From Acidimicrobiia bacterium (GTDB lineage: Bacteria; Actinomycetota; Acidimicrobiia; Acidimicrobiales; SZUA-35), in assembly GCA_029857855.1 (NCBI GenBank), contig JAOUGG010000144.1, forward strand, positions 1 to 6,563: a DNA stretch of 6,563 nucleotides, in the 5' to 3' direction. Positions 6,516-6,563 of this stretch are shown in pieces. The notes below the pieces were generated by a model that made no database searches, was not told the origin of the DNA, and saw nothing but the letters and a program-made list of their open reading frames with translations. Every line of letters starts with the position of its first letter. Position 1 is the first letter of the stretch. A program made the translations under genes and the position numbers.

Positions 6516-6563
6516 CTAGCAGTCCTCCAGCGACTTGAAGTACTCAGCGCAGCCCGGCGCCCC
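6516..6563 (-). CDS. C-terminal end of an unidentified minus-strand protein (3' partial fragment)
   Basis: Reading leftward from the right edge, 15 codons (GAPGCAEYFKSLEDC) precede a TAG at 6518-6516. Fourteen of the fifteen third positions are G or C, as in the real genes here. Another minus-strand frame stops within this stretch, and a gene converging on the plus-strand gene that ends at 6481 would leave a normal 34-base gap. Two Cys residues ten positions apart, one of them C-terminal, might form a disulphide in an exported protein, but that is a guess. The fragment is too short to identify. Confidence 0.45.
   Translation of the reverse strand, partial: GAPGCAEYFKSLEDC

Overview
The window is GC-rich, with third codon positions dominated by G or C, and packed with genes. 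The codon habit and gene content suggest a high-GC actinobacterium, possibly Acidimicrobiia-like. That placement is an inference from style; no taxonomic marker gene is present.

Layout, left to right: (1) a long plus-strand gene, cut at its 5' end by the window edge, encoding a multi-Asp-box beta-propeller protein of the sortilin/BNR 'glycosyl hydrolase-like' type (2-3280). (2) An 82-base gap with a long nested hairpin, between this gene and a convergent minus-strand gene. (3) A short-chain dehydrogenase/reductase (SDR) gene on the minus strand (3363-4190). (4) An amidohydrolase_2-type TIM-barrel hydrolase gene, also on the minus strand, 74 bases upstream of the SDR and probably co-transcribed with it (4265-5632). 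(5) A 105-base divergent intergenic region. (6) A plus-strand gene for a 247-residue protein that appears to join an effector-associated (EAD-like) helical domain to a degenerate double Clp_N-like repeat (5738-6481). (7) At the right edge, the last 15 codons of a probable minus-strand gene ending in a Cys (6516-6563).

The SDR and amidohydrolase look like a small catabolic or tailoring unit: a dehydrogenase plus a metal-dependent hydrolase or decarboxylase. Their substrate cannot be read from the sequence. The divergent gene is the most unusual item. EAD-type domains are known from bacterial conflict systems as adaptors that pair an effector with a sensor or NTPase by homotypic contact. Here the domain is on a protein with no visible enzymatic effector and no obvious partner in the window. 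The propeller protein appears unrelated to its neighbours. I saw no tRNA, rRNA, CRISPR array, insertion sequence or phage gene.
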